This document shows, one piece after another, positions 1-7,479 of a DNA stretch of 64,000 nucleotides. The stretch is from Acidobacteriaceae bacterium (GTDB lineage Bacteria > Acidobacteriota > Terriglobia > Terriglobales > Acidobacteriaceae). The position numbers and the translations under genes were made by a program. The notes under the pieces are model-generated. The model was not told the DNA's origin. It made no database searches and was given only the letters and a program-made list of their open reading frames with translations. Position 1 is the first letter of the stretch. Each line of letters starts with the position of its first letter. The stretch is taken from NCBI GenBank assembly GCA_003134435.1, contig PLBE01000062.1:10354-74353 (forward strand), given 5' to 3'.

Positions 1-990
1 CAGGCCGTTGAATTTGTAGTAATTATCCGGATGCGTCCATGGGCCGTCATCGTGATACGCTTCCCCGCCATACAACAAACTGCCTGAACCGAGCTTTTGC
101 GATACTCCGAAAACGGCCCGCCCATAGCCATACATGCCGCCTTCCACCGTGAAGAAGTTCTGGGGCAGTGTCTTGAAAAACACCAGATGGGCCGATCCAG
201 CCGACCCATAGTTGCCGACATCAGCAAAATAAGGACCTTTCTCGAAATCCACCCGCTCCACAAACTCCGGCATGACCGTGTTCATATCCGAGTACCCTTC
301 GCCATGCGCGTGCGACGGCAGATTAAGGGGCATACCGTCGATGAAAATGGCGAAATCTGTGCCGTGGTCGAGATTGAAGCCGCGCAGAAAATATTGGTTG
401 GCCTTGCCGCCACCCGCGTGTTGCGTGATGATGACACCCGGAACCGTCTCCAAAACCTCTCCCGCACGAAGAATCGGACGATCCTGGATTTCCTTTGCGC
501 CCACCGTTCCCTGGGCGCCGGATTCGGCAATCCCGATGAGGTCATCCTCCCGGCCCCGCACGTTGATGGTAGTGTTCACGACGCTCACAGCCAGTGAGAT
601 GCGCAGCGGGGACGGCGTCGCCTCAGTCGTCCCGATGGTGACGGCGATTTCTTTGGTTTCAAAACCGGGATTCGATACCACAAGTCGATAATTACCAGCC
701 GCCAGCCCGGAAATGACGAAGGAACCGTTCGTGTCCGACTGTGTCGTCCTTTGTACCGTACCGTTCGCACCTCGAACCTGCACGGTAGCCCCTGCACTCA
801 CCGCGCCCGACGTGTCCACCACAGTTCCCGATAGCTGATGCGGAGAAGCCTCTTCGCTTGTGGCGGCCGCTGTCTTCTCCTGCGCGATCGCCGGAAGCGA
901 AGACGAGAGTATAAGCATCAAGAACAGCCATGGAGTTACAGCGCCGGCGGCCCTGCGTGTCGCGTGCCACTTTCCATAAACCTTTCGCAT
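1..990 (-). CDS. TonB-dependent receptor, N-terminal part (runs off the left edge)
   Basis: Outer-membrane receptor for TonB-driven uptake; only the first 330 codons are inside the window, and the frame is open to base 1. Seen: a signal peptide (hydrophobic stretch PWLFLMLILSSSLPAIAQ near residues 20-37), a carboxypeptidase-regulatory beta-sandwich at about 50-125 (LSGTVVDTSGAV, then FVISGLAAGNYRLVV), and a plug domain from about 150 (VLETVPGVIITQHAGGG, YFLRGFNLDHGTDFAIF, IDGMPLNLPSHAHGEG). The start ATG at 990-988 has GAGGGA about 8 nt upstream. It lies downstream of nikR on the same strand with a palindrome in the gap, so nickel uptake is the natural inference; NikR is known to control the nickel receptor FrpB4 in Helicobacter. 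The substrate cannot be read from the sequence itself. Confidence 0.9.
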   Translation of the reverse strand, partial: MRKVYGKWHATRRAAGAVTPWLFLMLILSSSLPAIAQEKTAAATSEEASPHQLSGTVVDTSGAVSAGATVQVRGANGTVQRTTQSDTNGSFVISGLAAGNYRLVVSNPGFETKEIAVTIGTTEATPSPLRISLAVSVVNTTINVRGREDDLIGIAESGAQGTVGAKEIQDRPILRAGEVLETVPGVIITQHAGGGKANQYFLRGFNLDHGTDFAIFIDGMPLNLPSHAHGEGYSDMNTVMPEFVERVDFEKGPYFADVGNYGSAGSAHLVFFKTLPQNFFTVEGGMYGYGRAVFGVSQKLGSGSLLYGGEAYHDDGPWTHPDNYYKFNGL

Positions 991-1005
991 AACACGTTCC
1001 CTCAG

Positions 1006-1028
1006 TTCGTGTTACTGAGTGACACGAA
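1006..1028. promoter_or_regulatory. Palindromic operator candidate upstream of the TonB receptor (possible NikR site)
   Basis: The core GTGTTACTGAGTGACAC (1009-1025) is a near-perfect palindrome, and the dyad extends by TTC/GAA on both sides to 23 bp with a single mismatched pair. It ends 15 bp before the receptor start codon, beside its Shine-Dalgarno, which suits a repressor. The half sites GTGTTAC/GTGACAC resemble NikR half sites reported in other bacteria, but the spacing here is much shorter than in the known NikR boxes I recall, so assignment to NikR is inference from the adjacent gene. Confidence 0.55.
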
Positions 1029-1144
1029 ACCAATAATCGTGCTACACCACGGGCCAAATGTAAAGGCGATCGCCACTTTATCGAGATGGAGTTGGGCCAT
1101 TTGGAACTCTCCCCGCATCTTCCGGGCGATTCCCCGTGTTTGTC

Positions 1145-1582
1145 TCAACGGTGTCGATGGGGATGATGCGACACGGTCTCCGGAGAACTCATGACCAGGC
1201 GGCCATGCTGCACTCCCTTGGTGCTGATGAGGCGGTCAGCAAGCTTTTGAACCTCTCTCGACTTGCCGCGAAGTACCACTACCTCCAGGCAGTTTTCGTG
1301 ATCGAGATGCGCATGCAGCGTAGAAATGACAATTGCGTGAGACCCGTGCTGCAGATCGGTAAGCTTTTCCGGCAATAGGCGGGTGTGATGATTGTAAATG
1401 AGGGTGACCGTGCCCACTACAAGCGCACTTCCAGAGACAACTACCGATCCAACCAGCCGATCACGAATCAAATCGCGAAACGCCTCGGACCGATTGTCGT
1501 ACCCCTGGTCCGCGATGAACGAATCGAACCGCTGTAGCAATTCCGAATCGATCGATACTCCGATACGACTGAGGTCTCCCAT
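1145..1582 (-). CDS. nikR: Nickel-responsive transcriptional regulator NikR
   Basis: Ribbon-helix-helix/ACT-domain metalloregulator that binds DNA when Ni(II)-loaded and represses nickel uptake. 145 aa, within the family range. Seen: RHH domain at 1-50 (RIGVSIDSELLQRFDSFI, then YDNRSEAFRDLIRDRL) and an ACT-like metal domain with STLHAHLDHENCLEVVVL, which matches the family nickel ligands His-x-His and Cys; a further His lies in LQHGSH. The C terminus is His-rich (VSHHPHRHR), which is unusual and could bind metal. ATG 1582 was chosen over an upstream ATG at 1624 because AAGG lies about 9 nt upstream and the protein then begins right at the RHH strand. It lies just upstream of the TonB receptor, in the same orientation. 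Confidence 0.92.
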   Translation of the reverse strand: MGDLSRIGVSIDSELLQRFDSFIADQGYDNRSEAFRDLIRDRLVGSVVVSGSALVVGTVTLIYNHHTRLLPEKLTDLQHGSHAIVISTLHAHLDHENCLEVVVLRGKSREVQKLADRLISTKGVQHGRLVMSSPETVSHHPHRHR

Positions 1583-1797
1583 GGGCGCCTTATCAAACTT
1601 CAACTGCCGGTTAGCGTAGCACATGGTTCGAAAGATGCAGCACAGTTGGAGCAATGTCTGCCACGTCCGACGACCCCTTCGTTGCGCTCGTATCCTGCTC
1701 TGTGTAAGCTGCCGTGAACCTATCGTGGGGTAACGGGCATATGGCGGAGATTGGCCTGAATACGCTCCTGAGCAGCACCCGCCTGCGGTCGCTCTTC

Positions 1798-2268
1798 TCA
1801 AAGATGATTCTTCGTCTTCTTTTTCCTCTTCTTACTGAGGTCTTCCAACAGGTACTTCAGGGACGCGCACTCCTGAATCACGGCTTCGAGCTTGGGAATG
1901 GTTGTCCGCAACTCGCTTTCTTCGACCACCCCGTCGGCCAGGGTTTCCGCAACGCTTTCCAGTGCTTCCCCCACCTCCCTGATCAGATGCGAAACCGCCA
2001 CCAGCTCCCGTTCCAGCGTGATGTCCGGCTCCGGCAGTTTGAACGCCACTCGCCCAGCCTGGCTCTCCAGAAAATCAAGCGCTTCATAGTTCTTGAGCAG
2101 CAGGCACATCCGGGGCAATAGCTCCGCCGGCAACTGCCGCTCGCCTCGCAGCCAATACATCAGCGAGCGATAGTTCGTCCCTAACTGTTGCGCGAGCAAT
2201 CGCGTGTCATAGTCGGCCTTGATCTCTACTACCCGGCTCAATATCGACGAAAGTTCGTTCGCAGCCAC
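1798..2268 (-). CDS. HTH regulator resembling phage CII-type regulatory proteins
   Basis: 156 aa. Residues 1-65 look like a helix-turn-helix DNA-binding domain (RLLAQQLGTNYRSLMYWLRGERQLP), followed by PRMCLLLKNYEALDFLESQAG, a layout seen in the phage regulatory CII (CP76-like) family. The C-terminal half is a long amphipathic helix region ending in a lysine-rich tail (KKRKKKTK). It is divergent from the PspA-ABC operon starting at 2556, and the shared 287-bp region holds a cluster of GTTCA/TGAAC repeats. It is therefore a plausible local regulator of that operon (inference). No other phage genes are nearby. Confidence 0.6.
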   Translation of the reverse strand: MAANELSSILSRVVEIKADYDTRLLAQQLGTNYRSLMYWLRGERQLPAELLPRMCLLLKNYEALDFLESQAGRVAFKLPEPDITLERELVAVSHLIREVGEALESVAETLADGVVEESELRTTIPKLEAVIQECASLKYLLEDLSKKRKKKTKNHL

Positions 2269-2293
2269 GCGCGCTCCTCGTCTCAGCCCGTTC

Positions 2294-2353
2294 GTTCAAC
2301 CAACCGGTTCATTTTGAACGGTGAGAGCGATCATTCTAGCTGAATTGAACCGG
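2294..2353. promoter_or_regulatory. Cluster of inverted GTTCA/TGAAC repeats in a divergent promoter region
   Basis: GTTCA at 2294-2298, GTTCA-TTT-TGAAC at 2307-2319, and TGAAC at 2346-2350. The outer pair extends to CCGGTTCA (2304-2311) and TGAACCGG (2346-2353), a perfect 8-bp inverted repeat. Located just upstream of the HTH gene start (2268) and before the PspA-operon start (2556), so it is a candidate operator for autoregulation and/or control of the divergent operon. A TTGACA-like -35 lies at 2469-2474 with only a weak -10 after it. Confidence 0.5.
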
Positions 2354-2555
2354 GGCAATATGTGCGCTTCAATAGCTTGCGCGTCAACTTCTCGTCGTAT
2401 CTGCCCGCTGCGAGCGGCCAAAATGGGCAGACTGCGATTGCAAGACAGTCGGAACTATATGGAAACATTTGACAAAGGCCCCAGTGGGAATTAGCTTTCT
2501 GGGTCACCGGGTTTGACTCTATTTCTGCGCGGCTGTTAGTCCAGCGGGAGGCCGA

Positions 2556-3254
2556 ATGTCCAAGAAGTGGTACAACTACATCGTTTCCGTTGATGACGCG
2601 GCCGACGCCGGGCAAGAATCGCAAAACGCCAAGCCGAACTCCACTACCGCTCCCGCAGGTGCCAAGAGCGCCGCCCAGAGCGTGGCTGAAATCGCATCCA
2701 GCATCGCCTCCGAACCCAAATTTACGACTCCCATCTCCGATCCCACTTCGTTTGACGAGATTTACAAGGCGGCTGAAATTCCGCCCGCTCCCCAAGGCTA
2801 TTCCATCCTCAAAGTCTCCCAGATGCTGGAGAGCGAGCATATTCGGAATTTACCATCGGACGTAAAGCGGTCTTCCGTCCTGGTCGCGCTCGACGCCGCG
2901 GGTGTCGACATCAAAGAAGTTATTCAGGATGCGATTCGCCGCGACCGCGCCCTCGACACCTACGAACGAGTGCAACAACGTGCCGCCGAAGAACTCGAAG
3001 CGCGCAAGAACAAAGAGAACAGCGAGTTTCAGGCGCAGATCGATAAGTATGTGACCGAACAGCGTGCCAAGATCCAAAGTAATAACGAAGAAGTCTCCCG
3101 GGAGAAACAACGTTTTACCGGCTGGCGATTGAAAAAACAGCAGGAAGAAAAGAAGATCGCCGAAGCGGTCGGCTACTTTGTCACCGAAAATCCAATTACG
3201 ACGGGCGATGTGAATGCGCCTCCGCCCCCATCGAAGACAGCGCAGCGTTCCTGA
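2556..3254 (+). CDS. Hypothetical coiled-coil protein, first gene of the PspA-ABC operon
   Basis: 232 aa, family not recognised. No signal peptide or membrane segment. After a short conserved-looking start (MSKKWYNYIVSVDD) there is an Ala/Thr/Pro-rich linker to about residue 65, a compact helical part (YSILKVSQMLESEHIRNL, about 80-125), then a charged coiled coil from about 130 to 200, and a proline-rich tail (APPPPSKT). The start has an excellent ribosome site (GGGAGG, 5 nt spacing). The stop lies 12 nt before pspA, so the two are surely co-transcribed; a partner or adaptor of PspA is the simplest guess. Confidence 0.75.
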   Translation: MSKKWYNYIVSVDDAADAGQESQNAKPNSTTAPAGAKSAAQSVAEIASSIASEPKFTTPISDPTSFDEIYKAAEIPPAPQGYSILKVSQMLESEHIRNLPSDVKRSSVLVALDAAGVDIKEVIQDAIRRDRALDTYERVQQRAAEELEARKNKENSEFQAQIDKYVTEQRAKIQSNNEEVSREKQRFTGWRLKKQQEEKKIAEAVGYFVTENPITTGDVNAPPPPSKTAQRS

Positions 3255-3266
3255 ACAGGAGGATCT

Positions 3267-4001
3267 ATGTGGCAACGGTTGACGAGGGTGGTTCGGTCAT
3301 TCGTGGGTTTTTTCATCTCCGTGGCCGAAGATCCGGAGATGATCCTGCAACAGAATATCCGCGACATGAATGACCAGGTGCCGCGCATGAATGAAAGCAT
3401 CGCCATGGTCAAGGCCAACGTCACCCTCCTCGAAAGAGAAGAGGCCAAATACAAGGACGACGTGGCTAGCCTGACGGCCCGCGTGAAGTCCGCGATTCAG
3501 GCCAATCGCGACGACATCGCCGGCACCTATGCCGCCCAACTCGAGCAGACCAAGGGCGCTCTGGCCAGAAATCAGGGTCAACTCACCACCGCCCGCGCCG
3601 CCTTCGACAAAGCCATGGCGGTCAAGCAGGCCTTTATGCGCGAGAAAGAGCGGAAGACGCAGGAAGCTCTGGGCGCCATCGCCGATTACCGCCGCTCCCA
3701 GTGGCAGAAAAAAGTCGCCGATGCGATGGAGCAGTTCCAGGTCGCGGGAATCAGCCAGACCCATGATGAGATGGTGCGCAAGATTGAGGAGACGACCGCG
3801 GTCAACGAAGCCCGCATGGATATGGCCATGAGCAATGTCGATCAGCAAAAGATCAAGATCGATGACGAAGCCGAGAAACTCCAGGCCGCCGAACTGGTGA
3901 AGCAATTCAAAATCGAGATGGGCCTGGCATCGCCTTCACCAGCCGCGCCCGGAAGCGCGGAAAAAACCATCGCGGCCAAGGAACAGCAGAGGACTTCTTA
4001 A
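3267..4001 (+). CDS. pspA: PspA/IM30 (Vipp1) family membrane-stress protein
   Basis: Peripheral inner-membrane protein of the ESCRT-III-like PspA/Vipp1 family, which binds damaged or stored-curvature-stressed membrane. 244 aa, close to family length. Seen: an amphipathic N-terminal helix (MWQRLTRVVRSFVGFFIS), then VAEDPEMILQQNIRDMNDQVPRM, the family motif of helix 1, and almost continuous alpha-helical coiled coil to about residue 215, with a short Ala/Pro tail. AGGAGG lies 6 nt before the ATG. It has the operon position typical of PspA-linked systems, but here the neighbours are an ABC transporter and an OmpA fusion instead of PspBC. Confidence 0.88.
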   Translation: MWQRLTRVVRSFVGFFISVAEDPEMILQQNIRDMNDQVPRMNESIAMVKANVTLLEREEAKYKDDVASLTARVKSAIQANRDDIAGTYAAQLEQTKGALARNQGQLTTARAAFDKAMAVKQAFMREKERKTQEALGAIADYRRSQWQKKVADAMEQFQVAGISQTHDEMVRKIEETTAVNEARMDMAMSNVDQQKIKIDDEAEKLQAAELVKQFKIEMGLASPSPAAPGSAEKTIAAKEQQRTS

Positions 4002-4130
4002 CTTCGATGGTGGGAGCGTAGGGCCTCTCACCCGTCCTGCTGGACGCGGGCGCCCGGCGCTCCACCTCGAAGCGACTCGATTTCAGCAACTCCTGATACA
4101 CGGAGATCAGCGGCAGGGGAGGACAACATT

Positions 4131-5708
4131 ATGGCGGTGAAAATTGAACGCGGTGGGTGGGTACTTATTTTCCTGGTTGGCGTGGCCTTGGTTGGCTACA
4201 GCCTGAATCGATACGGAGTCATCGATCTTGGCAAGTGGACGGGCAGCCCTGGTAAGAGCGCCTCCAGCAGCGGGCAAACCGTGGATGCCACCAAACCTTT
4301 ACTGCTGCCCGCATCTTCCACCAGCAGCGACGCCGAAGTCCGCGTGCGGGTTAACGTCTGGGTCGGATGCGTCGGCGGCCTCGTCGCCAATGGCGGCCTC
4401 GACACTCAGCCCGATTCCATCTACGGCAAAAAAGGCCTCAAGGTCTCATTCAAAATCATCGACGATTGGACCGAGGGTTCATCCGCTCTCGCCACCGACA
4501 ATGTCGACGTGATGCTGACTACCGCCGACGTCTATGCCAAAGACTATGCCCAGTTCAAAGAGAAGGGATTCGGCTCGCATGCCTTCCTGATGGTCGACTG
4601 GTCGCGCGGCGCCGATGGCGTCATCGGCAAGCAAGGAATCAACAGCATCGAAGACCTGGCTGGCAAGAAAGTCGCGTTCGCTCCTTACACTCCGTCCCAT
4701 TTCCTGCTGTGGAATGGACTCAAGACCTCCGGACTCAGCACCGCCCAGCGCAATGAAATCTTCAACCAGGCGATCCATACCAAGGACGGTATCGAACCGG
4801 CGACCCTTTTCGCGCAAGACAAAGTCGATGCAGCCGTCGCCTGGGACCCCGATATGAGCGATGCCGTCGCCAAGCGGCCCGGATCCAAAAAAATCTACGA
4901 CACTAAAATTGCCAACCGCCTGATCGCCGACATTCTGGTCGTGAGTGACAGCTTTTCCGCCCAGCATCCGCAAACCCTGCTCAAGTTCGCCCAGGGCTGG
5001 CTCGAAGGCGTCGAGTTCATCAAGACCCAACCGGAGCGCGCCTACAACCTCATCGGGACCGTCAAAGACTTCAATATCCCCTCCGACCTGGCCAAGACCA
5101 TGCTCGGCGGCGTCAAGCTCGCCGATTATGCCGACAACCGTTCCTTCATGGGTACCGCCGGATCCAATTCCGATTATGCCAATATCCTCGGCATGGCTCA
5201 GGACATGTATCGCGAACTGATCGTCATTAAGCACACCTTCAATCCGGAAGAGAGCCTCGATCGCCGTTATGTCGAAAAACTGGCCGACAATTTCTCCATG
5301 GCCTCCAGCGAAGCTCCCATCGAATACAAGGAGCCTCCCAAGGGAGCGACTCCGATCGCGACCCAGCACCGGTCCATTTATTTCGATCCTAATTCTTCCG
5401 CCATGAGTCTCGATTCGCGCGCCATCGTCGATGAACTCGCAGGCACCATGCGCGCTTACGAAAACACTGTTGTCGATATCGATGGCAACACCGATTCGAC
5501 CGGTTCCCGCGCTTACAACATTCAGCTTTCCCACGCGCGCGCCGACGAAGTCAAGAACTACCTGATGCAAAAGTATGGTTTCCCGGCGGCCCGTCTGCGC
5601 ACCGCCGGCAACGGCCCCGACAAGCCAATTGACAGCAACGCAACCCCCGAAGGACGCGAGAAGAATCGGCGCACCGACATCAAGGTCTACGCCAACCCTT
5701 CCAGCTAA
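4131..5708 (+). CDS. Membrane-anchored ABC solute-binding protein fused to an OmpA peptidoglycan-binding domain
   Basis: 525 aa. Residues 10-30 form one hydrophobic anchor (VLIFLVGVALVGYSLNRYG). Residues about 65-400 are a type-II periplasmic binding protein of the NitT/TauT kind (VWVGCVGGLVANGG, NVDVMLTTADVYAKDYA, INSIEDLAGKKVAFAPYTP, DKVDAAVAWDPDM). Residues about 410-525 are an OmpA-like domain (SIYFDPNSSAMSLDSRA, NTDSTGSRAYNIQLSHARA, TPEGREKNRRTDIKVY), expected to bind peptidoglycan. Strong GGGGAGG ribosome site. Ligand unknown; the fusion would tie the receptor both to the inner membrane and to the cell wall. Followed by a cognate permease and ATPase. Confidence 0.87.
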   Translation: MAVKIERGGWVLIFLVGVALVGYSLNRYGVIDLGKWTGSPGKSASSSGQTVDATKPLLLPASSTSSDAEVRVRVNVWVGCVGGLVANGGLDTQPDSIYGKKGLKVSFKIIDDWTEGSSALATDNVDVMLTTADVYAKDYAQFKEKGFGSHAFLMVDWSRGADGVIGKQGINSIEDLAGKKVAFAPYTPSHFLLWNGLKTSGLSTAQRNEIFNQAIHTKDGIEPATLFAQDKVDAAVAWDPDMSDAVAKRPGSKKIYDTKIANRLIADILVVSDSFSAQHPQTLLKFAQGWLEGVEFIKTQPERAYNLIGTVKDFNIPSDLAKTMLGGVKLADYADNRSFMGTAGSNSDYANILGMAQDMYRELIVIKHTFNPEESLDRRYVEKLADNFSMASSEAPIEYKEPPKGATPIATQHRSIYFDPNSSAMSLDSRAIVDELAGTMRAYENTVVDIDGNTDSTGSRAYNIQLSHARADEVKNYLMQKYGFPAARLRTAGNGPDKPIDSNATPEGREKNRRTDIKVYANPSS

Positions 5709-5759
5709 CTTTTCCAACTGGCACTTGGCACGAACAGTAGGTCACGACCGCAGGTCAAA

Positions 5760-6617
5760 ATGAACGATTGGTTCACCATTCGAAAGGACGTCGCACCCTG
5801 GGTCCGATGGGCTGCTCCGTTCATCACCTGGGGCATGATCGTATTGCTCTGGATCGCCTTGCCCTATTGGGAGGGGCCCCATTTTTCCTTGCTGCCCCGG
5901 CCCCTTGGAGTAATCCGTTCGTTTGGCATGCTGTGGTCGGAATACGACCTCCTCGGCAACGTCGCCATGAGCTGGTGGCGCATCGCCCAGGCCTTCTTCT
6001 GGTGTGCCGTAGTCGCCATCCCGCTCGGCATCCTCATGTCCAGCTACCGCTGGCTGTTTGAATTCATCAACCCCGTCGCGGCTCCCATGCGCGCCATGCC
6101 GCTCACTGCCTTCCTTCCCGCATTCATCGCTCTGTTTGGCATCGACGAAACCGAGAAGATCGCCTTCCTGTGGTTCGGAATGTTCTTTTACCTGCTGGCC
6201 GTGGTCGTCGAAGAAGTCAACCGCGTGGATAACTCCCTGCTGGAAACCGCCTACACGCTCGGCGCCAATCAGGCGCAAGTGCTATGGCTCGTCTTCCGCG
6301 CGTCGTTTCCCGCTATTTTTTCGTCCTTCCGCATCCTCTATGACATCGGCTGGACCTACGTCATCCTCGCGGAAATGTTGAACGCCCGTAAGGGTGTCGG
6401 CTACATGGTCGAGGCGGCTCGCAAGGTCCTCGATTTCGACCGCGTATACGCCGGAATCATTGCCATCGGCATCGCTGCATTCCTGTTCCGCTTCCTGTTG
6501 ACGTTTCTCGAAGGCCGCCTCTTTCCCTGGCGCAAAGCGAGCGCTACCCTGGCCGGAGCCGGTGCCTCGGTTCCGAGCGCCACCGCTCACCTGAAGGCGG
6601 CCAAGCACCGAGCTTGA
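5760..6617 (+). CDS. ABC transporter permease (SsuC/TauC-like)
   Basis: 285 aa inner-membrane permease with about six hydrophobic segments (for example APFITWGMIVLLWIALPYW near the start and IIAIGIAAFLFRFLLTFLEG near the end). The cytoplasmic coupling motif typical of this family is present: ETAYTLGANQAQVLWLVFRA (EAA-like, G at the conserved position). Begins 51 nt after the solute-binding gene, with a weak CAGG ribosome site, and ends in a 15-bp repeat leading to the ATPase gene. It forms the membrane pore for the OmpA-fused binding protein. Confidence 0.85.
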   Translation: MNDWFTIRKDVAPWVRWAAPFITWGMIVLLWIALPYWEGPHFSLLPRPLGVIRSFGMLWSEYDLLGNVAMSWWRIAQAFFWCAVVAIPLGILMSSYRWLFEFINPVAAPMRAMPLTAFLPAFIALFGIDETEKIAFLWFGMFFYLLAVVVEEVNRVDNSLLETAYTLGANQAQVLWLVFRASFPAIFSSFRILYDIGWTYVILAEMLNARKGVGYMVEAARKVLDFDRVYAGIIAIGIAAFLFRFLLTFLEGRLFPWRKASATLAGAGASVPSATAHLKAAKHRA

Positions 6618-6651
6618 AAATACCGAGCCTGAGAATACCGAGCTTAAGAAT
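6607..6651 (+). repeat. Three tandem 15-bp units joining the permease and ATPase genes
   Basis: Units ACCGAGCTTGAAAAT, ACCGAGCCTGAGAAT and ACCGAGCTTAAGAAT run without a gap; the first contains the permease stop codon and the third ends exactly at the ATG of the next gene. The ATPase gene has no clear Shine-Dalgarno, so the purine-rich units may act in translation initiation, or may simply be a slippage product. Confidence 0.8.
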
Positions 6652-7479
6652 ATGGACCCTAAGAAATCAAAAATCACCGTGCGCCAGGTCAGCCGGTCGT
6701 TTGTCTCCCCCGACGGTTCCAAAGTCGACGCCCTCGAGAACATCAATTTCGACATCGAGGATGCCTACTCCCGCGAAGGTCGCGATATCGGAGAATTCCG
6801 CGTCCTCCTCGGCCCTTCCGGTTGCGGCAAGTCCACTCTCCTCCGTTTGATCGCTGGCTTGGATAAAGCCGATACGGGTGAGATCCTGGTCAACGAAAAG
6901 CCCATCCAGGGCCCCGGGAAAGACCGTGGCATGGTCTTTCAGAAATACACTTCGTTTCCCTGGCTTACGGTCGCTGGTAACATAGCTTACGGTTTGAAGA
7001 TCAACGGCGTCCCCGAAGCCAGGCGCAAGGAAACGGTGGCACAATTAGTACAAGACATCGGGCTCAGCGGTTTTGAGAACGCTTATCCCGAGACGCTTTC
7101 CGGAGGCATGCAACAGCGAGTGGCGATCGCGCGCACTCTGGCGCTTCGTCCCGCGGTGATCCTCATGGACGAACCTTTCGGCGCGCTCGACGCGCAAACC
7201 CGCAGCGAGATGCAGCAACTGCTGCTGAAAGTCTGGGACGAAACCGCCAGCACCATCTTGTTCGTCACCCATGACGTCGAAGAGGCCGTTTACCTGGCCG
7301 ACAGAATTTTTATTATGAGCGCGCATCCCGGTACCATCGTCGAAGATGTTCAGGTGCCCTTCGATCGTCCGCGCGAACTCAGCTTGAAAGAGCGCAATGA
7401 ATTTCACGAACTGTCGAACTATGTTCTCAGCCGTTTGCGCAAGGCTCCCGGCAGCGGACAGGTGCGGGTGAGTGTCTAA
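6652..7479 (+). CDS. ABC transporter ATP-binding protein (SsuB/TauB/NrtD-like)
   Basis: 275 aa cytoplasmic ATPase energising the upstream permease. Seen: Walker A GPSGCGKSTL (about residue 58), Q-loop (MVFQKYTSFPWLT), signature LSGGMQQRVAIAR, Walker B VILMDEPFGALD, and switch His in ILFVTHDVEEAV, all intact. A short insert near residues 35-45 (AYSREGRDIGEF) lengthens the strand before Walker A. The stop codon directly abuts the ATG of the next gene (TAAATG), implying translational coupling. Confidence 0.9.
   Translation: MDPKKSKITVRQVSRSFVSPDGSKVDALENINFDIEDAYSREGRDIGEFRVLLGPSGCGKSTLLRLIAGLDKADTGEILVNEKPIQGPGKDRGMVFQKYTSFPWLTVAGNIAYGLKINGVPEARRKETVAQLVQDIGLSGFENAYPETLSGGMQQRVAIARTLALRPAVILMDEPFGALDAQTRSEMQQLLLKVWDETASTILFVTHDVEEAVYLADRIFIMSAHPGTIVEDVQVPFDRPRELSLKERNEFHELSNYVLSRLRKAPGSGQVRVSV

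Noticed and set aside
1798-2268. Prophage remnant, based on the CII-like protein
   Set aside because: No integrase, structural or attachment-site signals accompany it, and it faces a chromosomal stress operon.
4479-5717. 412-codon open frame antisense to the OmpA-fused binding protein
   Set aside because: The sense gene has clear domains; the antisense product is Gly/Val/Asp-rich with no family features.
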